Shown piece after piece: positions 26,376 through 36,860 of a stretch of DNA of 64,000 nucleotides. Both the position numbers and the translations under genes were made by a program. The stretch spans positions 41,167-105,166 of the forward strand of contig CAMBVS010000004.1 in the NCBI GenBank assembly GCA_945871425.1. Reading direction: 5' to 3'. The first letter of the stretch is position 1. Every line of letters begins with the position of its first letter. Origin of the DNA: Rhizobium sp. Q54 (lineage in GTDB: Bacteria; Pseudomonadota; Alphaproteobacteria; SHVZ01). The notes below the pieces were generated by a model. It was given only the letters and a program-made list of their open reading frames with translations, had not been told where the DNA came from and made no database searches.

Positions 26376-26386
26376 GCGACGAAGGG

Positions 26387-27016
26387 CTACTTGGTCCCGT
26401 AGATACGGTCGCCCGCATCGCCGAGGCCGGGCACGATGTAGCCATGGTCGTTCAGGTGGCTGTCGATCGCCGCGGTGAAGATCGGCACGTCCGGATGCGC
26501 CTCGCCAAGCGCCGCCACACCTTCCGGCGCCGCCAGCAGGCAGACATAGCGGATGTTGGCGGCGCCGCGGTCCTTGAGGCGCGAGATCGCGGCGGTGGCC
26601 GAATGCCCGGTCGCCAGCATCGGGTCGACGACGATGACCGGCCGGTCGGCGATGTCGTGCGGCACCTTGAAGTAGTACTCGACCGCCTCCAGCGTCTCCG
26701 GATTGCGATAGAGGCCGATATGGCCGACCCGGGCCGAGGGGATCAGGTCGAGGATGCCTTCGAGGATGCCGTTGCCGGCGCGGAGGATGGAGACGATGCA
26801 GAGCTTCTTGCCGGCCAGCGCCGGGGCGTCCATCTCGGCCAGCGGCGTCTCGATCGGGCGCACGGTCAGCGGCAGGTCGCGGGTCACCTCATAGGCGAGC
26901 AGCAGCGCGATCTCGCGCAGCAGCAGGCGGAACTCGCTGGACGGCGTTTCCTTCCGGCGCATCAGCGTCAGCTTGTGCTGGACCAGCGGATGGCCGACGA
27001 CGGTGACGTTGGACAT
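26387..27016 (-). CDS. upp: Uracil phosphoribosyltransferase
   Basis: A 209-residue enzyme that makes UMP from uracil and PRPP. The PRPP-binding motif [11 protein letters not shown] and the uracil-binding C-terminus [15 protein letters not shown] are both canonical, as is [11 protein letters not shown] at the N-terminus. Start ATG 27016 has a GGGAGGG site. In the URC uracil-catabolic pathway the UPRT (URC6 in yeast) supplies the first step. Its place behind URC1 and URC4 fits that role rather than simple salvage. Confidence 0.95.
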   Translation of the reverse strand: MSNVTVVGHPLVQHKLTLMRRKETPSSEFRLLLREIALLLAYEVTRDLPLTVRPIETPLAEMDAPALAGKKLCIVSILRAGNGILEGILDLIPSARVGHIGLYRNPETLEAVEYYFKVPHDIADRPVIVVDPMLATGHSATAAISRLKDRGAANIRYVCLLAAPEGVAALGEAHPDVPIFTAAIDSHLNDHGYIVPGLGDAGDRIYGTK

Positions 27017-27042
27017 GATCCCTCCCCGCGACTGCCGAAGCT

Positions 27043-28275
27043 TTAGAAGACCGTCCCGTCGCTGTCGAGCAGCACGGGCGGCCCGCCGTCGGCGCGCAAT
27101 CTGGCCGCCACCCGGCGGCCGGCGGTCCAGGTGCCGCCCTGCAGCACCTTGGCCAGCGGCAGCCGTTCGGCATCGAGACCCAGGCGCGTCCGCACCGCCG
27201 CGGCCACCTCGTCCAGCAGCGCCACGGTCAGCGCCCGCCACTCCACCACCGGCTCGTCCCCGGGCCGAAGCCGCCTCCGAGCCACGCCCGGATCGCGCCA
27301 GGCGAGCACGCCGAGATCGAGGAAGAGCCCACCGTTGCGGTACTCCGGAAGCCCGGTGAGCCCGTCGAGGCCGGTGACGACGAGACCGAGTTCCTCCAAC
27401 GGCTCGACCAGCGAGTAGGTCAGCCATTGCGACAGCTTGTGGAAGGGCACGAGGCCGTCGGCAGCATCCTCGCTCCTGGCCAGCGCATGCCGCCAGGTGT
27501 CGCCGAGCGGCAGCCCCGCGAGGCTGAGCCGACCCGGCCACATCGGCCCGAGCCCCGCCAGGACCGCCTGCAGGATCGCGGTTGCCGGCAGGCGCCCGTC
27601 CACCGCCCGGCCTTCGAGATGGTCGACCAGGTTGCCGATGCGGGCGTCGGCGCCGAACAGGGCGGGCGATGCCGCAAGCGCCTGGCCGAGGCTCCGCAGC
27701 AGCGAGGCGCGGCCTTCGAGCCCGACCATCGGGTTCTGCGGCCCGACCTGGCAGCCGAAGGCGAGCCTGGTCGCATCGAAGCGGGCGAGCCCGGCCGCAT
27801 CGGCACGGAGCGGCCGGGCCGGGTCGCCGGAGAAGGTGCCGACGGCGAACAGATCGAAGCTGGCGACCGCGAGGCCCTCCGAGCGGGTGAAGGTGGCGCC
27901 GCTCGCCGGCTCGCAATAGCACCAGTCCGGCCCGGCGCCGGCATCCAGCAGCACGCTGGTGACGGCGAGGTCGAAGCCGATGCGGGCGCGTTCCCGCGCA
28001 TCGCAGGCGATCGAACCGGCGAGACCCCGCCAGCGGTCGCGGCCGCCGACGGCGAAGTGCCGCCAGCGGCTGTGATAGGGAATGTCGAGGTCGGGGTAGG
28101 CCTCGCGCGTCGCCGCCAGCACCTCGTCGACGACCTCGGGCATCCGACCGCGGTCGAGCGTCAGGTGCGGCAGGTTGCCGGCGTCGGCGAGCGCCAACAG
28201 CTGATGCGCGCGGCTGCGCACGGCCTCGGCGGTGAGCAGCCAGCGTGCCGCCTCGACCTCGCTCCTCCGGCTCAT
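27043..28275 (-). CDS. URC4/Urg3 family protein (DUF1688)
   Basis: A 410-residue protein of the DUF1688 group, homologous to URC4 of the yeast uracil catabolic pathway and Urg3 of fungi. Recognisable blocks are [51 protein letters not shown] and the C-terminal [14 protein letters not shown]. The precise reaction was not defined in what I know; it acts downstream of UMP. It starts 13 bases after URC1 and is followed 26 bases later by upp. ATG 28275 is preferred; the 28377 reading overlaps URC1 and adds low-complexity sequence. Confidence 0.9.
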   Translation of the reverse strand: MSRRSEVEAARWLLTAEAVRSRAHQLLALADAGNLPHLTLDRGRMPEVVDEVLAATREAYPDLDIPYHSRWRHFAVGGRDRWRGLAGSIACDARERARIGFDLAVTSVLLDAGAGPDWCYCEPASGATFTRSEGLAVASFDLFAVGTFSGDPARPLRADAAGLARFDATRLAFGCQVGPQNPMVGLEGRASLLRSLGQALAASPALFGADARIGNLVDHLEGRAVDGRLPATAILQAVLAGLGPMWPGRLSLAGLPLGDTWRHALARSEDAADGLVPFHKLSQWLTYSLVEPLEELGLVVTGLDGLTGLPEYRNGGLFLDLGVLAWRDPGVARRRLRPGDEPVVEWRALTVALLDEVAAAVRTRLGLDAERLPLAKVLQGGTWTAGRRVAARLRADGGPPVLLDSDGTVF

Positions 28276-28288
28276 TCGGCCAACGCCA

Positions 28289-29539
<1,251 letters not shown>

Positions 29540-29544
29540 TGCCC

Positions 29545-31107
29545 TTACTTCATCACCACCCAGCGGAGATCGACGTCGTTCCACGGGCGGGGCTTGATGT
29601 CGGCGACGGTCGAGCGCACGCCCCAGGCGAGCACCTGCTGGTGCAGCGGAATGTGGCCGACATCCTCCTTGTGGATGGTCAGCGCCTGCTCGATCAGCTG
29701 GCGGCGCCTTGCAGGGTCCTGCTCCTGGGCCGCCTTGCGGGCGAGGATGTCGATCTTGGGGTTTGAATAGCGGCCGAAATTGGCGCCGCCGCCGGTGCCC
29801 ATGACGGTCGTCAGCGCGTTGAGCCCGTCGAAGGTCGTCGGCGTCCATCCCAGGATGAAGAACGAGGTGTTGTTGCCGCCGCGCGCGCTCGCCTTCTCGA
29901 AATAGTCGGCTCTGGGCATCACGTTGAGCTTCACGGTGATGCGGATCCGCGCCAGCATCGAGGCGAGCCGCCGGCAGATCGCCTCGTCGTTGTCGTAGCG
30001 GTCGTTGGTGCAGTCGAGCGTCACCGGGAAGCCGTTGGCGTAGCCGGCCTCGGCGAGCAGCCGCCGGGCGCCGTCGAGGTCGAGGGTCGCCGGCCGGTCG
30101 AGCGCCTCGACATAGCCTTCGATCCCGGGCGCGATCATCGACCCGGTCGGGCGCGACAGGCCGCGCATGACGTCGCGGTGGAGAACCTCTGGATCGATCG
30201 CGCGGCTGAACGCCTCGCGCACGCGGCGGTCCTGGAAGGGGTTGCGTCCTCTGCCCTTCAGGTTCAGCGACTCCTCGCGGAAGGTGTCGAAGCCGAGGAA
30301 GACCGTGCGCAGGTCGGGCGCGGTGATGACGCGGATGCCGGCCCTCGACACGCGGGAGGCGTCCTGACCCGAGACCGGATAGGCCATGTCGACCTCGCCC
30401 TGCATCAAGGCCTGCAGGCGCGCTTCGGCATTGGCGATCGGCTTGAAGACGGCGCGGGTGAGGTTGTGCTGGGGCTTGCCCCACCAGCCCGGGTGAGGCT
30501 CCACCATGGTATGGACGCCGGGCTCGCGGCGCATCAGACGGAACGGTCCGGTGCCGTTGGCGAAGGAATTGGCGAAGGTCGCGGCGTTGGTGCCGCGCAG
30601 CACGTGCTGGGTGTTGTTCGCCTCGAGCCAGCGCTGGCACATGATCAGGAACACCGGCAGGCTCTGGTCGAGCGTGGCGTCCGGCGCCTTGGTGACGATG
30701 TCGATCTCGAGATCGTCGAGCCTGCGGATCTCGCGGACGCTCGCCATCGACTGGCGGAAAGCCGACTGGTCCTGGGTGATACGGGCGAAGGAGGCCACCA
30801 CGTCGTCGGCGGTGAACGGCGTGCCGTCATGGAAGGCGACACCGGGCCGCAGCCGGAAGCGCCAGACCTCCGGCGCGACCCGGCTCCATTCGGTCGCCAG
30901 CCCCGGCTCCAGCGCCAGGTCGTAGCGGCGGACGAGCAGCCCCTCGTAGAGGTTGCCCTTCATGGCGTTGGTGACACCGTCATTGTTGATGTAGGGGTCG
31001 AGCCCGAGCAGGTCGGCGCTGGCGGCGTAGCGGAAGGTGACGGCCTCGGCCACGAGCGGCAAGGTCAGCAGTGCTGCGAGGGCCAGGCCCGGAATCGTCC
31101 TATTCAC
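29545..31107 (-). CDS. Family-5 ABC solute-binding protein (first gene of the uracil operon)
   Basis: A 520-residue periplasmic binding protein with a signal peptide (LALAALLTLPLVAEA). It has the same block structure as its paralogue at 24649-26226, including FHDGTPFTADDVVASF, NGTGPFRLMRRE and NDVDLRWVVMK at the end. It heads the eleven-kilobase minus-strand unit and is separated from URC1 by only five bases. This close link suggests that the ligand is the substrate, or a precursor of the substrate, of the URC enzymes. Two binding proteins for one permease pair would widen the ligand range. Confidence 0.9.
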   Translation of the reverse strand: MNRTIPGLALAALLTLPLVAEAVTFRYAASADLLGLDPYINNDGVTNAMKGNLYEGLLVRRYDLALEPGLATEWSRVAPEVWRFRLRPGVAFHDGTPFTADDVVASFARITQDQSAFRQSMASVREIRRLDDLEIDIVTKAPDATLDQSLPVFLIMCQRWLEANNTQHVLRGTNAATFANSFANGTGPFRLMRREPGVHTMVEPHPGWWGKPQHNLTRAVFKPIANAEARLQALMQGEVDMAYPVSGQDASRVSRAGIRVITAPDLRTVFLGFDTFREESLNLKGRGRNPFQDRRVREAFSRAIDPEVLHRDVMRGLSRPTGSMIAPGIEGYVEALDRPATLDLDGARRLLAEAGYANGFPVTLDCTNDRYDNDEAICRRLASMLARIRITVKLNVMPRADYFEKASARGGNNTSFFILGWTPTTFDGLNALTTVMGTGGGANFGRYSNPKIDILARKAAQEQDPARRRQLIEQALTIHKEDVGHIPLHQQVLAWGVRSTVADIKPRPWNDVDLRWVVMK

Positions 31108-31204
31108 CCTTCATTGCTAGCCCCCGCCCTGCCCCGAGGTCAAACCCCTGGCGCAACGGGCGGTCCGTCGTCCATCCTTCCCGAAAGATCCCTGGAACCC
31201 CGAA

Positions 31205-32758
31205 ATGGCCGCCGTCCGCAACCTGCTGTTCATCATGTGCGACCAGCTTCGCTACGACTACCTGTCGTGCGCCGGCCATCCCACGCTTTCGACCCCGCAC
31301 ATCGACGCGCTCGCAGGCCGCGGGGTTCGGTTCCGCAACGCCTTCTGCACCTCAGCGGTCTGCGGCCCCTCGCGCATGTCCTTCTATACCGGGCGCTATG
31401 CGGCGACCCATGGTTCGACCTGGAACGGCGTGCCGCTGCCGGTCGACGAGCTGACCATGGGCGACCATCTCAGGCCGCTCGGCCTCAGGGTGGCGCTCGC
31501 CGGCAAGACCCATTTCACCCCCGACATCGCCGGGATGAAGCGACTCGGCCTCGACCCGCAGTCGCCGGACACCCTCCTCCTCCGCCAGGGCGGCTTCGAG
31601 CCCTTCGACCACTACGAGGGGCATGTGAAGCCGCCGGAGGATGCCCCCTATATGCGCTACCTGAAGGCCCGCTATACCGGCGACGACCCCTGGAGCAACT
31701 TCGTCGTCGGCGCCGCCGGGCCGAAGGGCGAGGTGCGGGACGGCTGGCTGATCCGGAACGCGCACCTGCCCGCACGCGTGGCCGAAGCGGATTCCGAGAC
31801 CGCCTACACGACCGACCGGGCGATGGCCTTCATCAAGGAGCAGGCGGACCAACCCTGGTGCCTGCACTTGAGCTACATCAAGCCGCACTGGCCCTATCTG
31901 GCGCCGGCGCCCTATCACGACATGTACCCGCCGGCGAGCCATCTGCCGCTGGCGCGCGAGGCGCATGAGCTGACCGACGCCCATCCGGTGGTCCAGGCCT
32001 ACCGGCGCACCGACGAAGGCCTCAGCTTCGGGCACGACGAGGTCGCGACCAACGCCAAGATCGCCTATATGGGCCTGGTCAGGCAGATCGACGATCACAT
32101 CGGCCGGCTGATGGCTTTCCTCGAGCAGGAGGGACGCCTTGGCGACACCATGATCGTCTTCACCTCCGACCATGGCGACTTCCTCGGCGACCATTGGCTC
32201 GGCGAGAAGGAGCTGTTCTACGACCAGGCGGTACGCATCCCCCTGATCGTCGTCGATCCCGATCCGTCGGCGGCGCGCGGCCGGACCGACGACCGCTTCG
32301 TCGAGGGCATCGACCTCTTGCCGACCTTCATAGAGGCGGTCGGCGGCAAGGTCCCGGACCATGTGATCGAAGGCCGCTCGCTGCTGCCGCATCTCCGCGG
32401 CCACGAGTTCGAGGCGCGCGACGCGGTCTTCGGCGAGCTCGACTACGGCTTCCGCCGCGCCCGCAAGGCGCTCGGCCGCCAGCCGCAGGATTGCCGGGGC
32501 TACATGGTGCGGACGAGCCGCTGGAAATACGTCGAATGGCCGGGCTTCCGCCCGCAGCTCTTCGACCTCGAGACCGATCCCGGCGAATACCAGGACCTAG
32601 GGGAAGACCGCGGCCGCGCCGGCGTGAGGCGGGAGATGAAGGAACGCCTGTTCGACTGGATGGCCGCCCGCAAGATCCGCGCCCGGCTGTCGGACGCCGA
32701 GGTCGAGGCGAGGACGGACACGCACCGCGACCGCGGGATTCACATCGGGATCTGGTAG
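31205..32758 (+). CDS. Sulfatase / phosphonate monoester hydrolase family enzyme
   Basis: A 517-residue alkaline-phosphatase-superfamily hydrolase. The formylglycine site is C53 in CGPSRMSFYTGR, and metal ligands occur in D13 (MCDQLR) and TSDHGDFLGDH. The pattern resembles both arylsulfatases and phosphonate monoester hydrolases, which share promiscuous activities, so the substrate is open. No signal peptide is seen, so it is probably cytoplasmic. It needs a formylglycine-generating or anaerobic maturase enzyme, which is not in the window. It is divergent from the uracil operon. Confidence 0.88.
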   Translation: MAAVRNLLFIMCDQLRYDYLSCAGHPTLSTPHIDALAGRGVRFRNAFCTSAVCGPSRMSFYTGRYAATHGSTWNGVPLPVDELTMGDHLRPLGLRVALAGKTHFTPDIAGMKRLGLDPQSPDTLLLRQGGFEPFDHYEGHVKPPEDAPYMRYLKARYTGDDPWSNFVVGAAGPKGEVRDGWLIRNAHLPARVAEADSETAYTTDRAMAFIKEQADQPWCLHLSYIKPHWPYLAPAPYHDMYPPASHLPLAREAHELTDAHPVVQAYRRTDEGLSFGHDEVATNAKIAYMGLVRQIDDHIGRLMAFLEQEGRLGDTMIVFTSDHGDFLGDHWLGEKELFYDQAVRIPLIVVDPDPSAARGRTDDRFVEGIDLLPTFIEAVGGKVPDHVIEGRSLLPHLRGHEFEARDAVFGELDYGFRRARKALGRQPQDCRGYMVRTSRWKYVEWPGFRPQLFDLETDPGEYQDLGEDRGRAGVRREMKERLFDWMAARKIRARLSDAEVEARTDTHRDRGIHIGIW

Positions 32759-33004
32759 GGGTCGTCCCGAGGTTCCCCGATTTCGAGAAGCCAAGCGGGC
32801 ATCTCAAAAGAAATGGAAGCAGGTGCGTTCGCTGATCGTCCGACGTAGCCGCTTTGGCGAGGTGTGCTGGCCTCGCGTGCCGATGGATATGTTGAGGTGC
32901 CGCAGAACCGCCGCTTAGGAACTCCTTAGGAACCCGAGCAGGGGAGACATCAGTGATCCATGCGATTGAAGACCCATGTGGCGGCTCGCGTGTCAGTGAA
33001 CCTC

Positions 33005-33685
33005 CTAGCGGAGCGCCTTGGCCGCCAGGGTGACGACCGCTTCGCGGCCGGCCGCGTCGTCGATGGCCGGCGGCATCGCGTCGCGATGCCGATGCGCCGC
33101 CATCCAGACGATCATCTCCATGATCGCGCGCGCGCCGGCGACGGGATCGAGGTCAGAGGAGACGTGCCCCGTCGACTGCCGCTTCCACACATAGGCGGTA
33201 AGGTCGCGCATATAGGCACCTTTGACGCGGTCATGATAGACGGCTGCGAATTCCGCCAGCTCACCGGCGCAGCGATCGAGCAGCCAGATCAGCCGCCGAG
33301 CGCCGGCGATGAGATCGAACAGCTCGGTGGCGATCTCCCTGATCTCGGCATCGACGTCGCCGACCCGGCGCCGCGTGAGGGCAGCACGCAGAATCCGCCA
33401 GTCCGCCCGTTCGGCGAGGCGATCGCGGAGACCCGATGCGATCTTCGCAAGTCCCTGGCCGCGAACGGGCAGCGGCCGTTCCCGCGCATGCCCGGTCTCG
33501 GCGCATTCGAGAGCAAGCTCCAGCAGCGCCTCCTTGCTCTCGACATAGAGATAGAGGGTGCCCGCGGCGAGACCCGCCGCCCGCGCCACATCCGACATGA
33601 GGGTCAGCTGGAAGCCCTGTCGGCTGAACACCGCGAGCGCCGCCGTCGCGATCTCTCCCAGCCGCCCGGGAGTCCTACGTCGCAT
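33005..33685 (-). CDS. TetR family transcriptional regulator
   Basis: A 226-residue repressor-type protein. The N-terminal helix-turn-helix occupies about residues 8-55 (IATAALAVFSRQGFQ, then SDVARAAGLAAGTLYLYV). The all-helical C-terminal domain would bind an effector. It is divergently transcribed from the acyltransferase gene, and the 83-base gap contains a symmetrical operator-like palindrome, so it likely controls both genes. Confidence 0.9.
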   Translation of the reverse strand: MRRRTPGRLGEIATAALAVFSRQGFQLTLMSDVARAAGLAAGTLYLYVESKEALLELALECAETGHARERPLPVRGQGLAKIASGLRDRLAERADWRILRAALTRRRVGDVDAEIREIATELFDLIAGARRLIWLLDRCAGELAEFAAVYHDRVKGAYMRDLTAYVWKRQSTGHVSSDLDPVAGARAIMEMIVWMAAHRHRDAMPPAIDDAAGREAVVTLAAKALR

Positions 33686-33714
33686 CGAGCTTGCTCATTG
33701 ACCCCGGGTCATTT

Positions 33715-33733
33715 AATGAATGTACGATTCATT
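33715..33733. promoter_or_regulatory. Probable TetR operator palindrome
   Basis: AATGAAT and ATTCATT form a perfect 7-base inverted repeat around GTACG, 19 bases in total, in an otherwise GC-rich genome. It lies between the TetR gene start (33685) and the acyltransferase start (33769), a typical place for an autoregulated divergent operator. Confidence 0.7.
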
Positions 33734-33768
33734 TATTATACTTCGCGTCGCCTGCCAAGGAGCATTCG

Positions 33769-34989
33769 ATGAGAGTCCTCGATCGCCCGGCCCCGGATTC
33801 GCACGCGGCCCGCCGCCTCGACATCGACCATCTCCGCAACATCGCCGTGCTGCTGCTCCTGGTGTTCCACACCGCACGCCTCTTCAATGCGGAACCCTGG
33901 CACGTCAAGGATGCCTCGACCTACCTCGCCGCCGACCTCGTCGTCCGGGCGATGAACCAGTGGCACATGCCGCTGCTTTTCCTGCTGGCGGGGATGAGCC
34001 TTCACCTCGCGCTCGCGCGTCGCGGTCTCGCCGCCACCCTTGAGGAGCGCCTCCTCCGCCTGGCCGTGCCGCTGGCCGCCGGGATGGTCCTGATCGTGCC
34101 GCCCCAGGTCTATATCGAGAGGATCACGCCGGGGATCATGCGAATGAGCCCGGTCGACTTCGCCGGCAGCTACGTCGACTTCCAGAGCGTCGCCTTCGAC
34201 TGCTGCTATCCCCAGGCGAATCTGAGCTGGCACCATCTCTGGTTCGTCGCCTATCTGCTCGTCTATTCGCTGGCGCTGGCACCCGCGCTCGACGCGCTCC
34301 AGTCCCGCGGGCTCACCCCGCGCATGACGGCGTGGGCGACTGGCGGCTGGCGACCGTTCGTCCTGGTCGTGCCGATCGTCATGGCCGAGGTGCTGCTGCG
34401 GCCGCGCTTTCCGAACACCCAAGACCTGATCCATGACTGGGCGAACCACGCGCACTACGTCGTCCTGGTCGTCATCGGCTGGGCGATCGTCGGCAACCCG
34501 GCGCTGGAAGCGGCGGTCGCCGGCCGCCGCCGGGCCAACACGGCGGTCGCCTTCGTCCTTGCCGGTCTCTGGATCGCGATCGGGCTGTCACCCGCTCTCG
34601 CCCAGCTGCCGTTGGAGGCCCGAGTCGCGATCCGCGTGACCGGCGAATGGGCCTGTCTCCTCGCGTTCCTCGGCCACGCCCGCAGCCATCTCGACCGCCC
34701 ACTCGGATGGCTCACCGCCTTCTCGCGCTATGCGCTGCCGTTCTACATCGTCCACCAGACGGTGATCGTGCTGCTGGGCCGGCAGCTCCTCGGCTGGTCG
34801 GAGGCGCCCTTGCTCAAATTTCTCGTCGTGATGCTGGCATCGGGGGCGATCAGCCTCGCCGCCTGCCGGCTCCTCGACAGCAACCCGGTCACGCGCCTGC
34901 TGGTCGGCCTCAAGGGCTCTCGCCGGCTCGTGTCGGACCGGCTCGACCTCGGCCGTACCGTCGACCGCGGCCTGGATCGCCAGCGTTGA
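33769..34989 (+). CDS. Acyltransferase-3 / OpgC-like membrane protein
   Basis: A 406-residue multi-span membrane protein with about ten hydrophobic segments. The N-terminus RRLDIDHLRNIAVLLLLVFH is typical of the acyltransferase-3 family and its glucan-succinyltransferase relative OpgC. H-containing first-span motifs and the LSWHHLWFVAYLL block support this. These proteins add acyl groups to sugars of the envelope. ATG 33769 is preceded by AAGGAG; the upstream frame from 33691 runs through the operator and is rejected. It is probably repressed by the adjacent TetR protein. Confidence 0.85.
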   Translation: MRVLDRPAPDSHAARRLDIDHLRNIAVLLLLVFHTARLFNAEPWHVKDASTYLAADLVVRAMNQWHMPLLFLLAGMSLHLALARRGLAATLEERLLRLAVPLAAGMVLIVPPQVYIERITPGIMRMSPVDFAGSYVDFQSVAFDCCYPQANLSWHHLWFVAYLLVYSLALAPALDALQSRGLTPRMTAWATGGWRPFVLVVPIVMAEVLLRPRFPNTQDLIHDWANHAHYVVLVVIGWAIVGNPALEAAVAGRRRANTAVAFVLAGLWIAIGLSPALAQLPLEARVAIRVTGEWACLLAFLGHARSHLDRPLGWLTAFSRYALPFYIVHQTVIVLLGRQLLGWSEAPLLKFLVVMLASGAISLAACRLLDSNPVTRLLVGLKGSRRLVSDRLDLGRTVDRGLDRQR

Positions 34990-35021
34990 CGAAAGTAGCT
35001 TCCGGTAGCTGCAAATCTGGC

Positions 35022-35312
35022 ATGCGCTCCGTCGGCTTCAAGGTCCTGAAGAACAAGCTCAGCGAGTATGTCCGTCTCGTCGCCGGCGGCCAGACCGTCC
35101 TAGCGACGGACCGCGACCGGGTGGTGGCGGAGCTCGTGCCCCCGAACGCTGCCTAGAGCCCGTTCCTCGCCGATGCGCTCCTCGCCGAGGCGGTGCGCGA
35201 GGCATGGCTGACGCCGCCGACCTTGGTCAGCGACCAGCCACCGACGCGCCGGCCGGTCATGCCTCTTCGGGAACTGTGGCAGAAGCGGCGCGCGCCATGT
35301 GCATTCCGCTGA
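35022..35312 (+). pseudogene. Phd/YefM-type antitoxin gene with an in-frame amber stop and no toxin
   Basis: The first 44 codons read MRSVGFKVLKNKLSEYVRL and on to VVAELVPPNAA, the DNA-binding N-terminus of a Phd-family antitoxin. A TAG at 35154-35156 stops it. The same frame continues as SPFLADALLAEAVREAWLTPP, the usual second half, up to TGA at 35310-35312. The total of 96 codons equals a normal antitoxin. The last dozen codons (KRRAPCAFR) look diverged. No PIN-domain toxin follows. It is best read as a decayed orphan antitoxin. Confidence 0.75.
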
Positions 35313-35364
35313 CGCAGCTCTAGCTAGCGCCGGGCACGCGCGAAGTCGTTCGTCGCAGAGAGGC

Positions 35365-35398
35365 AAAAAAAGAAACGCCGACCCGATGGGCCGGCGTT
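35365..35398 (-). terminator. Rho-independent terminator on the minus strand
   Basis: Arms AACGCCG (35374-35380) and CGGCGTT (35392-35398), with an inner CCC/GGG pair, are followed on the minus strand by TC and seven T. No minus-strand protein gene lies upstream, since everything from 35529 to 45033 is on the plus strand. It therefore terminates an unannotated transcript or is a remnant. Confidence 0.7.
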
Positions 35399-35500
35399 CG
35401 ATCCTGGAGATTGCCTCGGCAACCCCTAGGCACCGAGACGTTACAGAGAAAGAAACTAGCTGGCAACATACTGAAAACGCGTCTAATTGAATGGCCCTCC
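35374..35500 (-). ncRNA. Candidate small RNA ending at the orphan terminator
   Basis: The minus strand upstream of the terminator is unusually AT-balanced for this genome. It contains a small hairpin, TTGCC-GA-GGCAA (about 35412-35423), before the terminator stem. No open frame here looks coding. An sRNA of roughly 100-130 bases would explain the orphan terminator. No convincing promoter was found, so confidence is low and the 5' end is a guess. Confidence 0.25.
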
Positions 35501-35528
35501 GCCACTCTGTATCCCCTGGGAGGGACCC

Positions 35529-36779
35529 ATGGCCTGGTGCGGCCTCGATTTCGGCACATCCAACTCGACCCTCGGCCTCGCCGACGGCAATGCGGCCCGC
35601 CTCGCCCCGCTCGAGGGCGGCCAGGTCACGCTGCCGAGTGCGCTCTTCTTCGATGCCGAGACCGACGACCCGGTCTTCGGGCGGGCGGCGATCGCCACAT
35701 ACATCGAGGGCAACGAGGGGCGCCTGATGCGCTCGCTCAAGTCGGCGCTGGGCTCCGAGCTGATGGAGCAGGAGACCCGGCTGCAGGGTCGCAAGATCCG
35801 CTTCGAGGAGGCGATCGGCCTCCTGCTCGGGCACATCAAGCTCTTGGGCGAGGCGGCGGCCGGCACGCGGCTCGACAGCGTCGTCCAGGGCCGGCCGGTC
35901 CACTTCGTCGACGACGACGAATCCGCCGACCGCGACGCCGAGGACATGCTGGCCGACGTGCTGCGCCAGACCGGCTTCCGCCAGGTCAGCTTCCAGTACG
36001 AGCCGATCGCCGCCGCGCTTCACTACGAATCGACGCTGTCGGGGGAGGAGCTGGCGGTGATCGCCGACATCGGCGGCGGCACCTCGGATTTCTCGGTGGT
36101 GCGCCTCGATCCCGCCCGCGCCGACCACGGCGACCGCGCCGACGACATCCTCGCCAATGACGGCGTGCGCGTCGGCGGCACCGATCTCGATCGGCTGGCC
36201 AGCCTCGCCTCGATCATGCCGGAGCTGGGCTATGGCCATGTCGTGCGCGGCGACGGCCTCAAGAGCCCGGTCGCGCTCTACCACGACTTCGCCACATGGT
36301 CGAAGATCAACTTCCTCTATACGCCGTCCATCCTCACCTCGGTCCGCGACATGAAGCGATCGGCGAAGGATCCGATCCCCTTCGAGCGGATGGAGACGGC
36401 GCTGACCGAGCGCCTCGGCCACTGGCTGGCGCTTAAGGCGGAGGGAGCGAAGATCGCGCTGTCCGCGGCCGAGGACACCCGCATCGACCTAGGCCGCATC
36501 GAGGCCGGGCTCGGCGTCTGGCTCGACCGCGGCCAGCTCGGCCGTGCCATCGAGGCCTCGATCGACCGGGTCGGCAACACGATTTCGCGCTGCGTCGCCA
36601 TGGCCGGTATCCGTGCCGAGCAGGTCGACAGCCTGGTGCTCACCGGCGGCTCGGCCCTCCTGCCGATGGTGCGGGACGCGCTCGCCGCCCGGCTCCCGGC
36701 CGCACGCCTGGTCGACGCCGACCATTTCGGCGCCATCGGCCTCGGCCTCGCGCTGGAGGCTCGGCGGCGCTACGCCTGA
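35529..36779 (+). CDS. YegD-like Hsp70 family protein
   Basis: A 416-residue actin-fold ATPase of the Hsp70 family lacking the peptide-binding domain, as in E. coli YegD. The phosphate-1 motif DFGTSNSTLG is at 7-16, phosphate-2 is IADIGGGTSDFSV and the adenosine motif is LTGGSALLPMV. Usual Hsp70 proteins are above 600 residues, so this length is that of the YegD class. Function is unclear; roles in chaperoning have been proposed. ATG 35529 follows GGGAGGGA; an ATG at 35487 is less likely. Confidence 0.88.
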   Translation: MAWCGLDFGTSNSTLGLADGNAARLAPLEGGQVTLPSALFFDAETDDPVFGRAAIATYIEGNEGRLMRSLKSALGSELMEQETRLQGRKIRFEEAIGLLLGHIKLLGEAAAGTRLDSVVQGRPVHFVDDDESADRDAEDMLADVLRQTGFRQVSFQYEPIAAALHYESTLSGEELAVIADIGGGTSDFSVVRLDPARADHGDRADDILANDGVRVGGTDLDRLASLASIMPELGYGHVVRGDGLKSPVALYHDFATWSKINFLYTPSILTSVRDMKRSAKDPIPFERMETALTERLGHWLALKAEGAKIALSAAEDTRIDLGRIEAGLGVWLDRGQLGRAIEASIDRVGNTISRCVAMAGIRAEQVDSLVLTGGSALLPMVRDALAARLPAARLVDADHFGAIGLGLALEARRRYA

Positions 36780-36860
36780 TGGACCTCGATCACGTCCGAC
36801 TCTCGTCCTTTCGCTTGCACGCTCTCGTCCGCACTCCCTAGACTGAGCCGAACCAGCCCG

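Noticed and set aside
29540..30640. Extension of the URC1 frame to 30640
   Set aside because: It overlaps the binding-protein gene in another frame with low-complexity Arg-rich sequence; URC1 similarity starts at ATG 29539.
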